A stretch of DNA of 64,000 nucleotides from Epiperipatus broadwayi (taxonomy: Eukaryota; Onychophora; Udeonychophora; Euonychophora; Peripatidae): contig JAQFVV010013088.1 in the NCBI GenBank assembly GCA_028023455.1, forward strand, positions 1 through 64,000. The letters run 5' to 3'. Shown here one piece after another: positions 47,400-58,945 of this stretch (its first letter is position 1; the number at the start of each line of letters is the position of its first letter). The notes beneath the pieces are model-generated. The model ran no database searches. It was not told where the DNA came from and saw only the letters and a program-made list of their open reading frames with translations. A program made the translations under genes and the position numbers.

Positions 47400-48290
47400 A
47401 TATATATGATAAACAAAACAAGTTATAAATTTCGTAACTTGCTTTTAGCTTGCATTTTATGATCACTAGATGGAGCTTTACCAATAGCTCTTAACAAGCT
47501 TTTGTTTACATAAATGTTGAGAGAGATAGAATTCAATATCTCTTTCATTGTCTCTACCTCCAGAGCAGCTGCTTTTGAGATAGTTGGCGCACGTCAGTGA
47601 AGAATAGGAACTAGATCTAAATACTAACTCTAAAATCAGCATTTATCAAACACGTTTCTATCAGTTTGAAAGCATGAAATTTATCAGACACGTAATGTCT
47701 TCAAATTCAGCTTAACAAACTAGATAGCTATATGGGTCTGAAATCAGTTCAGTTTCACCATATAGTAAAAGCCTTTGCAATATATATAAACCTTCAAGGG
47801 TACATTTATGATAAACAAAACAAGTTATAAATTTTGTAACTTGCTTTTAGCTTGAATTTTATGTTCACTAGATGGAGCTTTACCAATAGCTTCTAATGAG
47901 CTTTTGTTTATATAAATGTACACTTGAAGGTTTTTGCAATAATATATATTGCAGAGGCTTTTACTATATGGTGAAACTGAACTGATTTAAGACCCATATA
48001 GCTATCTAGTTTGTTAAGCTGGATTCGAAGACATTATGTGTCTGATAAATTTCATGCTTTTAAACTGATAGAAACGTGTTTGATAAATGCTGATTTTAGA
48101 GTTAGTATTTAGATATAGTTTCTAGTCTCCCTACCCTTCACTGATGTGAGCCAACTAGCTTGAAAACAGCTGTTCTGGAGGTGGAGACAACAAAAGAGAT
48201 ATTGAATTTTATCTCTCTCAGCGTTTATGTAAACAAAAGTTTGTTAGGAGCCATTGGTAAAGCTCCATCTAGTGATCATATATATAATAT
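47400..48290. repeat. Long foldback, family C, about 890 bp
   Basis: ATCACTAGATGGAGCTTTACC at 47462 is inverted at 48258 (AAGCTCCATCTAGTGATC), and most of the sequence between them also pairs. For example AATTCAGCTTAACAAACTAG at 47704 matches CTAGTTTGTTAAGCTGGATT at 48006. A direct copy of the CACTAGATGGAGC block also lies at 47867. No open frame beyond chance is present. Confidence 0.7.
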
Positions 48291-48550
48291 AGAGAATTTG
48301 AACACAGATTTTCAAGCTTCCTTCAGCTATTCATTTTATCTCATACAACCAATATACATGACCACACATGTGAAAAAGATGTCTGTGTTCAAACCCCTAT
48401 AATACATTCAAAATCCAATATGAATTAAGCTTATATTTCAAAAATATTATATGCATGTAATATATATATACATGACCACACATGTGAAAAAGATAAGTCT
48501 GTGTTCAAACCCCTATATTACATTCAAAATCCAAGTATATGAATTAAGCT
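48291..48550. repeat. Family B SINE fragments in tandem
   Basis: CATGACCACACATGTGAAAA occurs at 48357 and 48471, each followed by GTGTTCAAACCCCTAT, the B-box end of family B; the left part is an inverted copy (GAGAATTTGAACACAG). Confidence 0.6.
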
Positions 48551-48599
48551 TGTATTCAAAAATATTATATATATGTAAATCTTGCTTATTACATAATAT

Positions 48600-50010
48600 T
48601 AACTGCTGGGAAAGTTTATATATATATAAACAAAAAAAGACTTATAAATCCAATAAATAATATTATATTTCAACCAGAGGACTGGTTTTCATCAGAAAGA
48701 AAAAAAATACACAGTAAAATGGTGATAATCAAAAAGTACAGATTTGGTAAAAGATTAAAAATTTAACAAAACCCCCCTGATTGGTCACAAAATCTAACAC
48801 AGAATATCTACCCAATCAATGACAAAATTCAAACAAAAAAAGAAAAAAACTACATTCCCTCCTAATCAAGCTTAAATTCTATTTAAATTAAAATAAATAT
48901 AAAAATAAAAATAAAAAAATAATAAAAAATCCAAAATTAAAATATACATATGTGCATACATACAAAAATTAGACTATTCTCACATACAAAAATAGCTGTG
49001 CTCACATGAATATTCATTAAAAACTAAAATACTTATACATTTTAATCAAAAATTATAGTTAATGCAAAGTACAATAATTTATAATAACTAATTATTTATC
49101 TATATACCAATTAAACACAGATATTAAACATCCATATAACCAATCTTTACATAAAAAACCTCATATAAGAAAATTTTCACATAAAAAACTCACATATAGA
49201 AATCATTTAGGAGACTAAGTAACCCAGAGATGTAATAGTTCCAGTGTTCAAATTCAATCCATGTGGTTCTATCTTGAATTTAAAAATAAAAAAAACTCTT
49301 CTTTTGTTTCCTCTCCCTTGTAGAAGAAAAACCTTCCTGAAGAATCACTACTTTTAAATCATCAATTGAATGATTCAGTAAGTTAAAATGTTTTTACCTG
49401 GTCTCCTAAATGATTTTTATATGTGAGTTTTTTATGTGAAAATTTTCTTATATGAGGTTTTTTATGTAAAGATTGGTTATATGGATGTTTAATATCTGTG
49501 TTTAATTGGTTTATAGATAAATAATTAGTTATAAATTATTGTACTTTGCACTAACTATAATTTTTGATTAAAATGTATAAGTATTTTAGTTTTTAATGAA
49601 TATTAATGTGAGCACAGCTATTTTTTGTATGTGAGAATAGTCTAATTTTTGTATGTATGCATGTATGTATATTTTAATTTTTAATTTTGGATTTTTTATT
49701 ATTTTTTTATTTTTATTTTTATATTTATTTTAATTTAAATAGAATTTAAGCTTGATTAGGAGGGAATGTAGTTTTTTTCTTTTTTTGTTTGAATTTTGTC
49801 ATTGATTGGGTAGATATTCTGTGTTAGATTTTGTGACCAATCAGGGGGGTTTTGTTAAATTTTTAATCTTTTACCAAATCTGTAATTTTTGATTATTGCC
49901 ATTTTACTGTGTATTTTTTTTTCTTTCTGATGAAAACCAGTCCTCTGGTTGAAATATAATATTATTTATTGGATTTATAAGTCTTTTTTTGTTTTTATAT
50001 GTATTTCCTT
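48600..50010. repeat. Giant foldback with hammerhead-like core in both arms
   Basis: The arms are about 600 bp (about 48605-49220 and 49405-50005) around a loop of roughly 180 bp. Pairs include AAACCCCCCTGATTGGTC at 48771 with GACCAATCAGGGGGGTTT at 49837. Near each outer end the core CTGATGA, A-AACCAG-TCCT-CTGGTT, GAAA appears (49927-49954 plus; 48695-48668 minus). No coding is present. It abuts the 3' end of the RTE LINE. Confidence 0.85.
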
Positions 50011-50043
50011 TGGTTAGTTTGTTCATCATCATCATCATCATTA

Positions 50044-50370
50044 TCAACCATTATCAATCCACTGCAGGATGAAGGTCTCTCCAAGTTTAATCCATCTTCT
50101 CCGATCTTTAGCTTCTCTTCTCCACATCACCCCTACACATTTTCTTATTTCATCCATCCATCTTACATGTGGTCTCCTTCTGGGTCTTTTACAATCTCTT
50201 GGAATCCAGTTTAAAATTTCAATTGTCCATCTATTATCATCTCTTCTAGCAATATGTCCAGCCCAACTCCACTTCAATCTTTTAATTTTTTCAATGAGGT
50301 CAGTAGCACCTGTTTGTTCTCTTACCCATACATTGCATTTCGATCTCTTCTTTTTACTCCCAACATACAT
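50044..50370 (-). pseudogene. RTE LINE: C-terminal domain
   Basis: It carries R-S-K-C-N-V-W-V-R-E-Q-T, W-S-W-A-G-H-I-A-R and R-P-R-R-R-P, the conserved tail of RTE ORFs, and stops at 50044 just before the (ATG)n tail. The overlap with the previous piece marks a frameshift. Confidence 0.88.
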
Positions 50371-51332
50371 CTCTCCATACTTCTTTGAGTGGTCTGAAGT
50401 CTCTGTATTGATCTTCTATTAAGTGTCCAAGTCTCAGATCCATAAGTAAGAACTGGTAAAACACATTTGTTAAAAAACCTTCTTTTCAAACACATAGGCA
50501 TATTTCCTTTTAATATCAAGTTATTTCTACCAAAAGCACTCCAACCAAGTTTAATTCTATGATTAATTTCCTCTATTATGTTTCCATCTGTATTAATAAT
50601 CTGACCAAGGTATTTGTAACTCTTAACTTCTTCTAATTCATCATAATCAATCTTTATTTTCATATTTTGAGCAAATCGATTAAACATTACTTTAGTCTTT
50701 TTAACATTTATCTTTAGTCCTACTTTCCTACTCTCATCTGATAACTCCTGCAACATTTCCTGCAGCTCGGAAGCATTATTTGCAAAAACAACTACATCAT
50801 CTGCGAAATCTAAATGACTTAAATAATCTCCATTTACTTTCACTCCTTTAGTTTCCCATTTTAATCCACAAAATACTTCTTGCAACACTGCTGTAAAAAG
50901 TTTTGGAGATATGGAGTCACCTTGTCTTACACCTTTCTCAATGTTGACTTTCCAAGTATCATTATGTAATCTAATTGTTGCTGTTGCATTTTTATAAATA
51001 TTCTTTAAAATATGACAATATCCTGGATCTATACCTTGATGATCCAATGCTTTAATCACTGAAGAAATGTTTATAGAATCAAATGCCTTTTCATAATCTA
51101 CAAATCCAAAACATAATGACAACTCATATTCATTTGTCCTTTCTATAACTTCTCTCAATACTTGAATATGATCTACTGTACTAAAACCACTTTTAAATCC
51201 AGCTTGTTCTCTTGGTTGGTGAAAATCCAAGGTTCTCTGTAGACGAATTGTAATTATCTTGGTAAAAATTTTATATAAAACTGATAAAAGGCTGATAGGT
51301 CTGTAATTTCTAATATCTTCTTTATCACCTTT
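50322..51332 (-). pseudogene. RTE LINE: reverse-transcriptase palm and thumb
   Basis: It continues after the TAA with N-Y-R-P-I-S-L-L, then Q-A-G-F-K-S-G-F-S-T-V-D-H, F-V-D-Y-E-K-A-F-D (motif A), G-V-R-Q-G-D-S-I-S-P (motif B), F-A-D-D-V (motif C, catalytic) and Y-K-Y-L-G (motif E). Both catalytic aspartate sites are intact. It ends with a frame change near 50330 in N-A-M-Y-G. Confidence 0.92.
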
Positions 51333-51911
51333 TTAAAATATTAATATTATTACTGCATTCTTCCAATCATCCGGTACATCTTTATCATTTAGACATTTGG
51401 TATATAACTTTGCTAATATTTTTTCTGTTTCTTCACCTGCTTCTTTTAATATATCAATCATAATTCCATCATTACCTGGAGCCTTTTCTTTTTTCATACA
51501 TTTAATTGCATTTCTCACTTCTTCATTTAAAATTCTGGGCAATTCGCAAGATGTAATAAATATAGGAGGTACTTGTTCTTTATTACTATATAATTCTTGA
51601 TAAAAATCTTCTACCAATTTCATAATGTCATCCCTCTTTTTAGTAATAATTCCATCTTTTTTCCTTATTGCAGATATAAATTTCCTACCAATACCAAAAT
51701 GTTGTTTTACATTCTTAAGACTTTTATTTTCTTCTACAGCTTTTCTTGCTAGTTCACAGTTATACTTTCTTATATCATTTTCAACTCTTTTCCGCACCAT
51801 TTTACAAAATTCGCGATATTCAATTCTTTTTAATGCATCATTCTTGCATATCTTCATATTCCTTCTTTTCTTCATAAGTTCTCTAGTCTCAGTAGAAATT
51901 TTATTAGTCAA
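51333..51911 (-). pseudogene. RTE LINE: linker and RT fingers
   Basis: A 192-residue piece is rich in Lys/Arg/Glu. It carries the region before the palm and N-terminal RT motifs: A-P-G-N-D-G-I, L-Y-T-K-C-L and W-K-N-A-V-I-I-L-I. It is cut by a TAA at 51333 in the place where the family has a conserved Lys-Lys-Gly-Asp segment; K-G-D-K then continues in the same frame in the next piece. Confidence 0.88.
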
Positions 51912-53029
51912 TTGCTGCTTTTTCTACCAGCTATCTTTGTTGCAGTTTTTAAAAGTGTATCAGTTATTTTCATATTAATTTCATTCAAATCTGAATCATG
52001 TTCAAAATCTACTAATACTTGAAACCGATTTGTAAGTTCTAATTTAAATTCATTAGAATGTTTCTGAAGATTAGGAATATCAACTGTAAATATAGTTTTT
52101 CTTAATAATTTTTGTCTCTCTAGTTTTACATTAACATGTATCTTACCCCTTACTAATCGATGATCACTTCCTGTGTTAAATTTATTAAGAACATTACAAT
52201 CTTGAAATATGTATTTCCTGTTAGTCAAAATATAATCCAATTCTGCTGTACCTTCATTTGGATGCTTCCATGTCCATTTCCTTCTAACATTTTTCTCAAA
52301 AAAAGAATTCATAATATAAAGTTTTTCCTTCTCTGCAAACTCCACAAGTCTATGTCCTCTCTCATTTCTATTACCATAACCAAAATTACCTACAACACTT
52401 TCATCTTTCATTTGTTTACCAATTCTAGCATTAAAATCTCCCATTACAATTTTAAAATGTTGTTTACTCTGATCAAAAGCCTTTTGTACATCCATATAAA
52501 AATCTTCTACTACTTCATCACTGTGAGAACTTGTTGGGGCATAAACCTGAATTATCTGCATTTGATATCTGCTATTAAGTTGTATAACTAATCTTGCCAC
52601 TCTGTCTGATACACCATCAATCTCCACAATATTGTTCTTCCACTTTTTATTTATAATGAATCCTACTCCACTTGTATTTTCAATATTTGTGCCTTTATAA
52701 TAGAGTATATGTCCACTTTTTAAATCAATTGTTTCTTCACCTTTTCTTCTAACTTCACAAAGTCCAATAATATCCCATTTAATATAAGAGAGTTCTTCTT
52801 CTAATTCTTGCAATCTTCCTTCACTTGAAAGTGATCTGCAGTTGTAAGTACCTAAATAAAAAGTCGTCATCAAATGGCAGCCTGGGTCCGCCTCCAGGAT
52901 ATTCTTAGCACCCTCCGCCTTCGGCCACCAACCGCTGCCTTGGTTGGTGACTTTACAGCCTCCTGGGATTAAGGGCCATGCTTTATTTTTGTCTGTCATA
53001 ATTGTATAATTGGGAAAAATCTTTATCAT
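51908..53029 (-). pseudogene. RTE LINE: APE-type endonuclease domain
   Basis: This is the N-terminal piece, 373 residues. The endonuclease starts near residue 55 with L-G-T-Y-N-C-R-S-L, followed by G-L-C-E-V-R-R-K, V-Y-A-P-T-S, M-G-D-F-N-A-R-I-G, and G-S-D-H-R-L-V near residue 290. These hold the Asn, Glu, Tyr/Pro, Asp/Asn and Asp-His positions of apurinic-type endonucleases, all intact. The enzyme nicks target DNA to prime reverse transcription. The frame ends early in K-I-A-G-R-K-S-S-N because one base is missing in an A run; the next piece overlaps it by four bases in another frame. Confidence 0.9.
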
Positions 53030-53504
53030 TTACACAAACATTCATTCTGCCTTATCAGGCACTGAGAAGAAAGACCATGGTGTTTCTTGATCTTAAACTC
53101 AGAGGTAAAAAGCCAATAAACTCACCACGCTGGCTAATGCATGTTGGTGAGCAGCCCATCCATGTTCGTATACTATATGAACAAACATATAGTAATAACA
53201 GCTGCAACGACAAGAACGTATGGAATGGACATTAGGAATTTGCCCTGCTCGGTTCCTTTAAGGCCTCCAAGAGGAATCAAAGGGTCTCCTTTCAGTTAAT
53301 AGCAAACTCCTTTCTATATATATATATATATATATAGGCAAAATAAGAGTCATAGATCACATGACCCTATTGTTTATATATATATATTACATCACCACAG
53401 ATGCATGCTTAAATTTAAACAAATGAATATAATACCTTAATAATGGAGTAAAATATTTATTGATTCAATTTTACCTATTGGCTCTCTAGACATATTATAT
53501 ATAT

Positions 53505-53965
53505 AATTTTCAACCATTATCAAGCCATTTCAAGTTGGAGATATCTCCAAGATCTCTATTCATATTCTTTACATTTCTGCAGTGAATTCCATATGTCATC
53601 CATTCAATTCATATATGGGTCTTTTGCTCATCTCTTTCAATCTCTTCAGATCCTGTTTAAGAATTAACTTGTCCAAAAATTCTAATTGTTTTAAACAGGT
53701 ATGTTTAATCCAATGTCAGTGAACCCATTTGCTCTATTATTCATTTGCATTTGCTTTCTTATTGTGAATACCAACATATATTTAGATGTATGGTTTACAA
53801 TCTTTGAGTTGTTCTCTTATTAAGTTTTTGAATCTCCGACCCATAAATAAACAGTGCATAAATATATTTATTAAAAAAAAATTATGTTCAAGAACATAGA
53901 CATATTTCAATTATTGAAATTACTTTTAACAAAGGTACTTGTAAACAAATTTAATTATATGATTC
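53505..53965 (-). pseudogene. RTE LINE 3' fragment, strongly decayed
   Basis: TTTTCAACCATTATCAAGCC, GGAGATATCTCCAAG and TATATGGGTCTTTTGCTCAT follow the order of the RTE 3' end at 50040-50330. TCTCCGACCCATAAATAAACAG then matches 50430-50455. The sequence runs further up to about 53965 (TATATTATACAAGGATCTG). Confidence 0.55.
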
Positions 53966-54089
53966 ATTTCATATATTATACAAGGATCTGATCTGTGTTC
54001 AGTACAATGACTATCTTCTTAATATACAGATAAAAATAATTGTTCATTCACAGGAAATATTCATATAGATGCATGTAACATTACTAATA

Positions 54090-54407
54090 TTAATAATGAA
54101 ATTACTTTTATGCACTTTATATAATGCAATACTTTATTTTTACACTTGCAAATTATTGACAGTTTTGACTGTTCAACAGACTTTCTCAGAACCGTAATAT
54201 ACACAATATATTCATAAATATAAATAATTTCTTATAAGCAATTACATATATAAAGCCAAATGAAACATTTATGAAATCTCATAAATTTTTTATTTTAATT
54301 TAAATTGATATTTTTATATATTTATATCAAATTCAATGTGGCTAAATATTTAGTTCTAATTATAATTTTAAATAATCAATTTTAAATGCTTTATATACAT
54401 CTAACAT

Positions 54408-54460
<53 letters not shown>

Positions 54461-54940
54461 AATATGTTAGAAATATATATATATATATTATTTTAAAACA
54501 TTACTTTTAAATATTGATTATAATTATTCATAATAATATTTAAAATAATAATAATAAAATAATATTTAAAAGTAATATTTTAAAATAATATATATATTTA
54601 AAATATAAAAATATAGATTATAGAAAAAGAATTTAAGGCTGATTATTTAAAATTAATTACAATTATATACTAAATATTTAGTCACATTTAATTTGATATA
54701 AATATGTGAAAATGTCAGTTTGAATTAAACTAAAAAATGTATAAAATTTTCAGTGTAAATAAAAAAATTTGACTTATTTTGCTTAGTACTTAATTTATTA
54801 TAAGAAAATATTTATATTTATGAATATATTATCTATATTATAGCTACGGAACAGTCGAATCTGTAAACTATTTGCAAGTGTATAAAATGACGTACTACAT
54901 TATATAAAGTGCATAAAAAGTGATTTCATGATTTATATTA
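54090..54940. repeat. Long imperfect foldback with central (TA)n
   Basis: ATTACTTTTATGCACTTTAT at 54101 is inverted at 54903 (ATAAAGTGCATAAAAAGTGA). The arms continue inward, for example AATATATTCATAAATATAAA at 54207 with TTTATATTTATGAATATATT at 54811. The centre has (TA)n at about 54413-54455. No coding is present. Confidence 0.75.
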
Positions 54941-56345
54941 ATTGGTATAAAAAAGGAGAACAATTAATCTGCAGCAGCTATAACCGATATGTGGGATTAG
55001 CTTAAATTTTTATGTGTCTTAATTTCAGATTATTTTTTTAAATGTACAGGTGTATGTCTCAGTATCTTCTAAGTATATCTCTATTTTGCAAAAATTAAAT
55101 TAGTTTGAATGTAGCTCCTCAAAGTATAAATTTTATGTCCTCTTTTTCTGATTTAACAATGTCTCATACTTCTTGTAGTCTAAATGGATATAAATTTTCT
55201 TGGACTTTTCCAAATGATTATTATTTATTACTTTCAAAACAATTATTATAAAACTTAGTGTAACTAATGTCTACAAAATAAGAAACAGATTTATTTCATT
55301 ATAATAACTGATTTTTAAGAGAGCTATCAACTGAATCCAAATAAACAAAAATATTTTTTATTCCATTTTTTGCAATTATAGGGTTATATTTGTTTAATTT
55401 TTTTTATGTAAATGTTTTAACAATTATTATAATCATGAAGAAAATCAATCTCCAGACATGTGCTGTTTATAAATGTATATTAAAATCTTCATGCATTCAT
55501 TAGTTAGTAAGCATATTCTTATATAATCCAACCATCAATAATTTTAATATACATTTATAAACAGCATAAGACAGAAGGTTGATTTCCTTCTTTATGATTA
55601 CAATTATTTCAGTGCATAATAATAATAGATTTACATTTAACAATTATTGTAAATAATACTTGTAATAAAAAATCAAATTTGAAATTATATTTATATAAAA
55701 CACTCAGCTTAAGAGTGATATGAAATACTTCTTGTAATCACTATGTTAGTTTGTGGGTTAATATTAATATTGAGAATAAATTGAATATTAAACATTCCAC
55801 TCTATGTTTTTTTTGCTAACTTATACCACATACCAAGATAATTTCTTGTATTAATTTCTTATAATTCATTTCAATCAATTCTTTTTTTCTCTGAAAAATC
55901 ATTAGCAATATTTTAACCTTTTTAATAGTTATCAATATTTTATTTTGATTTCATCTCCAGGCTCTATATAAATTCTTATAATAATTAGTGCACATGTGAA
56001 AGATTGTAAAAACATCTTTATTTTTAACAGAACCCATTTACTTTTCATTTTAATGCAAAAGCTATTTCTCTCAAAATTAATGCAAAAAGATTTGTAGTGT
56101 TTGAAACTACCTTTTTTACATCTCTAAGAATACTAATTTTCTTAATATCATCCACAATCACCATTGATATAATTTTGGTAGACTTTTTTCTGAATTAATT
56201 AATATTCTGAATCTATTCCATAATGTTCCACCCCCCCCCACTCCCCCAGGAATGCTTATATCATTTATGTCTTTTAATATTCTACAAATGCAAATGGTAA
56301 CTTATCCTGATTGATATTTTTCTATAATTTTTTGTAATAATTGAA
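54941..56345. other. AT-rich DNA with a small foldback
   Basis: An inverted repeat with arms of about 50 bp lies at 55436-55592 (GCTGTTTATAAATGTATATT versus AATATACATTTATAAACAGC). A C-rich run is at 56232-56250. No gene is recognised. Confidence 0.5.
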
Positions 56346-56815
56346 CACGTTTACTCTACTGCCATCTATACTAAGCTAGAGTAATCATTGATTACCATAT
56401 GATGATGCATTTAGATTCTCATTCCCAAACCAGTTTCTAAAGTTTGCTTTTATCAATATGAATTTGTGATTCAAGGTAGAAAGAATGCAGCTACTCACCT
56501 TGAAAACAACCCCAAATTAAAAAAAATCAAACCCAAGCCAAATTGCTTGAATAGTTATATAGATCTGATTTTGAGTCTTAATTAACATAAGGTATTCTGA
56601 ATATAGGGGTGTTACCTTGAGTAGTAAAGGAGTTAAAAATGGTTGCCAGACCCATAATTGCATTATTGCCGGATTTGAATCCCAAGTCCTCATTGATAAA
56701 GGCAAAAGATAGAAACTGATCTGACGATGAAGATTTTATAGCACTATACTACATGGTATTTAATGATTATTTAGATTTACAATAGGTGGCACTGAAATAG
56801 ACAGCTGCTCTTATT
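56346..56815. repeat. Old family A-like copy
   Basis: AAGCTAGAGTAATCATTGATTAC at the left, TAGAAACTGATCTGACGATG near 56712 and AATAGGTGGCACTG near 56783 keep the family A order, but the core is degraded. Confidence 0.5.
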
Positions 56816-57434
56816 TTATATATTGTGTAATCTAAAGCAACAAGTTGTTGTTACTGAGTTATAATCACTTTTAGTTTTAGAATGCTCTTTAGGTTGTATA
56901 GACTGTTGTCATATAGACTAGTTTGACTTCATGATTCCATCATTTTCTGAAATGGTTTCATTATTTATAGATTTACTTACATGCCTAATCTTTTTAATTG
57001 AAATGCATTACATTTCAATTGATTTTTATTGTATTTGCATGTGCTTTTTTGTTTAACTGTTCTTTATGGTATATTTTTCGATGGAATTCTTCCACACCTT
57101 TCTTGATCACCTTGCCACAAGTGTATTAGCATAGACTCTTGAGAGTAAAGTCCTGAAATCTATTCCAGTTTTGGCATTTCTGTTGCTCAAATATCTTATG
57201 GAACTCTGAGCAATAAAACTATTCACTTATTGATTTATTTTTATTATGCCATTTGCAGTTTTAGCCAAAGTCTGCCAACTTTACTACTTTCTCCTGATGA
57301 AATTTTTCATCCATTACCAAGCCATCATTTTATATTTGTGAGTTATTTGTTTTGTTATTTCCTTAACTCTTTTGTAATTCTGATTGTTAAATTAATCATT
57401 TAATGGCTACCATTTCATTGTCCTCATTTTATAC

Positions 57435-57780
57435 TATCAACAAGCTAGAAACTAGTCTGGAGATGTTGGATGAGTAGGCACTAGATAGGGATTTTATGCA
57501 CAAACCATCTTGCATCCATTGATCTTGCATCCATTGATTACTATGGTTTGCACTAGGTGGCACTATTGTATGGAGTTTGCTACTGTTTTAACAGCTTGTG
57601 CAAACATAGGAACTAGTGATCATGTGATGATCTAGTGACTTTATATTAATTCTGCCCATAGGATTATGGTAAATGTGAAAGTTAAAGACACAAAAAATGT
57701 ATAGATACTGTATTGGATTCAAATCTATATTACTATACAAATGAGTAAGCTTGGATTGAAAACATTATTATGTGTCCAGG
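57435..57780. repeat. Family A unit crossing a tandem junction
   Basis: CTAGAAACTAGTCTGGAGAT ... AGGCACTAGATAGGGATTTT (57447-57498) lead to TGTATGGAGTTTGCTACTG and then on through GTGATCATGTGATGATC into the start of a second unit ending near 57780. CATCCATTGATCTTG is duplicated in place. Confidence 0.65.
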
Positions 57781-58165
57781 ATGATCTCTCCAAGTTTAAT
57801 CCAGTTTCTCTGATATCTACTCTATCTACTTCACATATGCTAGTAAACTTTATTACTTCAACCATGGGATATCTTTCCTGGGATCGACTCTAAGATTTAA
57901 ACTATCCACTTAATTATCTTCTCTTCTAACTATTTATCCAACCCAGTTCTATTTCACTCTCCTAATTCTTTCAATGACGTTAAATAATAAATGTTTGTTA
58001 TCTAATCCATATATTTCGTTTTTGGCATCTTATTATTCCTAATGTACAGTGTTTGAAGTCTCTGTATTGACATTTTGTTAAGTATCCAAGCCTCAGATCC
58101 ATAAGTAAGAACTGGTAAAACACGTATTAAAAATCTTTTTGTTCAAACACATAGACATATTTATA
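57781..58165 (-). pseudogene. RTE LINE 3' fragment
   Basis: AGGATGATCTCTCCAAGTTTAATCC, ACTATCCACTTAATTATCTTC and CCTCAGATCCATAAGTAAGAACTGG match 50067-50520 of the RTE copy with changes and gaps. Confidence 0.7.
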
Positions 58166-58265
58166 ATACATATATTATTTTAATTTTAGAAGTAAATCTG
58201 AAATATATATATAGTAAATAATAGTTTGTTATAAAAAATGTAATTAGATTAATTTTATAACTTAC

Positions 58266-58463
58266 TTTGGCAAGTTGGAAAACTTTTCGGATTCCATAAC
58301 CCAGTTTCTTCGCAGGTAAGTAGTTTTTGTTGTTCATCGCTTAAAATGTAGCCTTTATTGCATAAATATTTACATTTTGCTCCTAAAGGAAAAGTATCTT
58401 TTACTTGTGGGTCACAAGATAGTCTCCCATTTTCCACTTTCGGTGGTCTTTGACATTGAATAA
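58266..58463 (-). CDS. CCP/sushi domain exon
   Basis: This 198-bp exon has acceptor ATTCTACTTTCAG (AG at 58465-58464) and donor GTAAGT starting at 58265; both borders are phase 1. It encodes I-Q-C-Q-R-P-P-K-V-E-N-G-R-L-S-C, L-G-A-K-C-K-Y-L-C-N-K-G-Y, L-L-T-C-E, G-L-W-N and P-T-C-Q. It is a full CCP module with the N-G-R motif, the K-G-Y turn, the late Trp and six cysteines. It is the first recognised exon of the gene in transcription order; earlier exons must lie beyond 64000 or be missed. The 12.4-kb intron after it contains the RTE LINE and several foldbacks. Confidence 0.88.
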
Positions 58464-58854
58464 CTGAAAGTAGAATTTATATATTTTAACAGTGGTTAAT
58501 AAACTTTGTTTTAAACATTATTTGGATAAAATTTTATTTTATTAACTAGACATAACAAAAACAATCAATTCTTTAATCTGTGAATTAAAATTATCATAGT
58601 ACAAATTTTTTGAATTTTTGTTGTCTCTCCCCCCCCTCTCTCTCTATATATAAGGTTTTTATTTTATTAGTTCAGCCTTTATCTCAATTCTACCACACTG
58701 CAAACATCTATCAGCAAAGAAAACCAGACCACCCACTTTCATTACACATGCATTTGAAAACACTTCATACTTTAGATGAGTTGAACATAAACACAAAGAA
58801 TAATTTAATGTTATATATATTTAAAACCCATTCTATCTTCCATTTTTTAAAAAT

Positions 58855-58945
58855 ATATATAAAAAAAGACTCTCAAGATATGCATTTCATACTGAAATAG
58901 GTCTCATCAGTTATATCAAATCACGATCTTTTACATATATCTTTA
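58855..58945 (-). ncRNA. Hammerhead-like motif, isolated copy
   Basis: On the minus strand CTGATGA (58910-58904) is followed by GACCTATTTCAGTAT and GAAAT (58888-58884). AAGATATATGT upstream (58943-58933) can pair with GCATATCTT downstream. Stem II itself is weak in this copy. Confidence 0.35.

Larger units (their letters stand above)
50020..53310 (-). mobile_element. RTE-type LINE, nearly full length, inactivated
   Basis: One element on the minus strand runs from a (TA)n stretch near 53310 to a 3' tail of (ATG)n that appears as CATCATCATCATC at 50024-50042. Very short 3' UTR plus a simple trinucleotide tail is typical of the RTE clade. Its single ORF is now in four pieces, described separately. 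Confidence 0.92.

Noticed and set aside
50069-52591. Plus-strand open frames within the RTE LINE (for example 50069-50422, 51625-51978, 52160-52591).
   Set aside because: They are antisense shadows of the minus-strand LINE ORF, which has complete endonuclease and RT motifs.
57293-57320. CTGATGA near 57294 as another hammerhead.
   Set aside because: No hairpin and no GAAA follow; CTGATGA alone occurs by chance.
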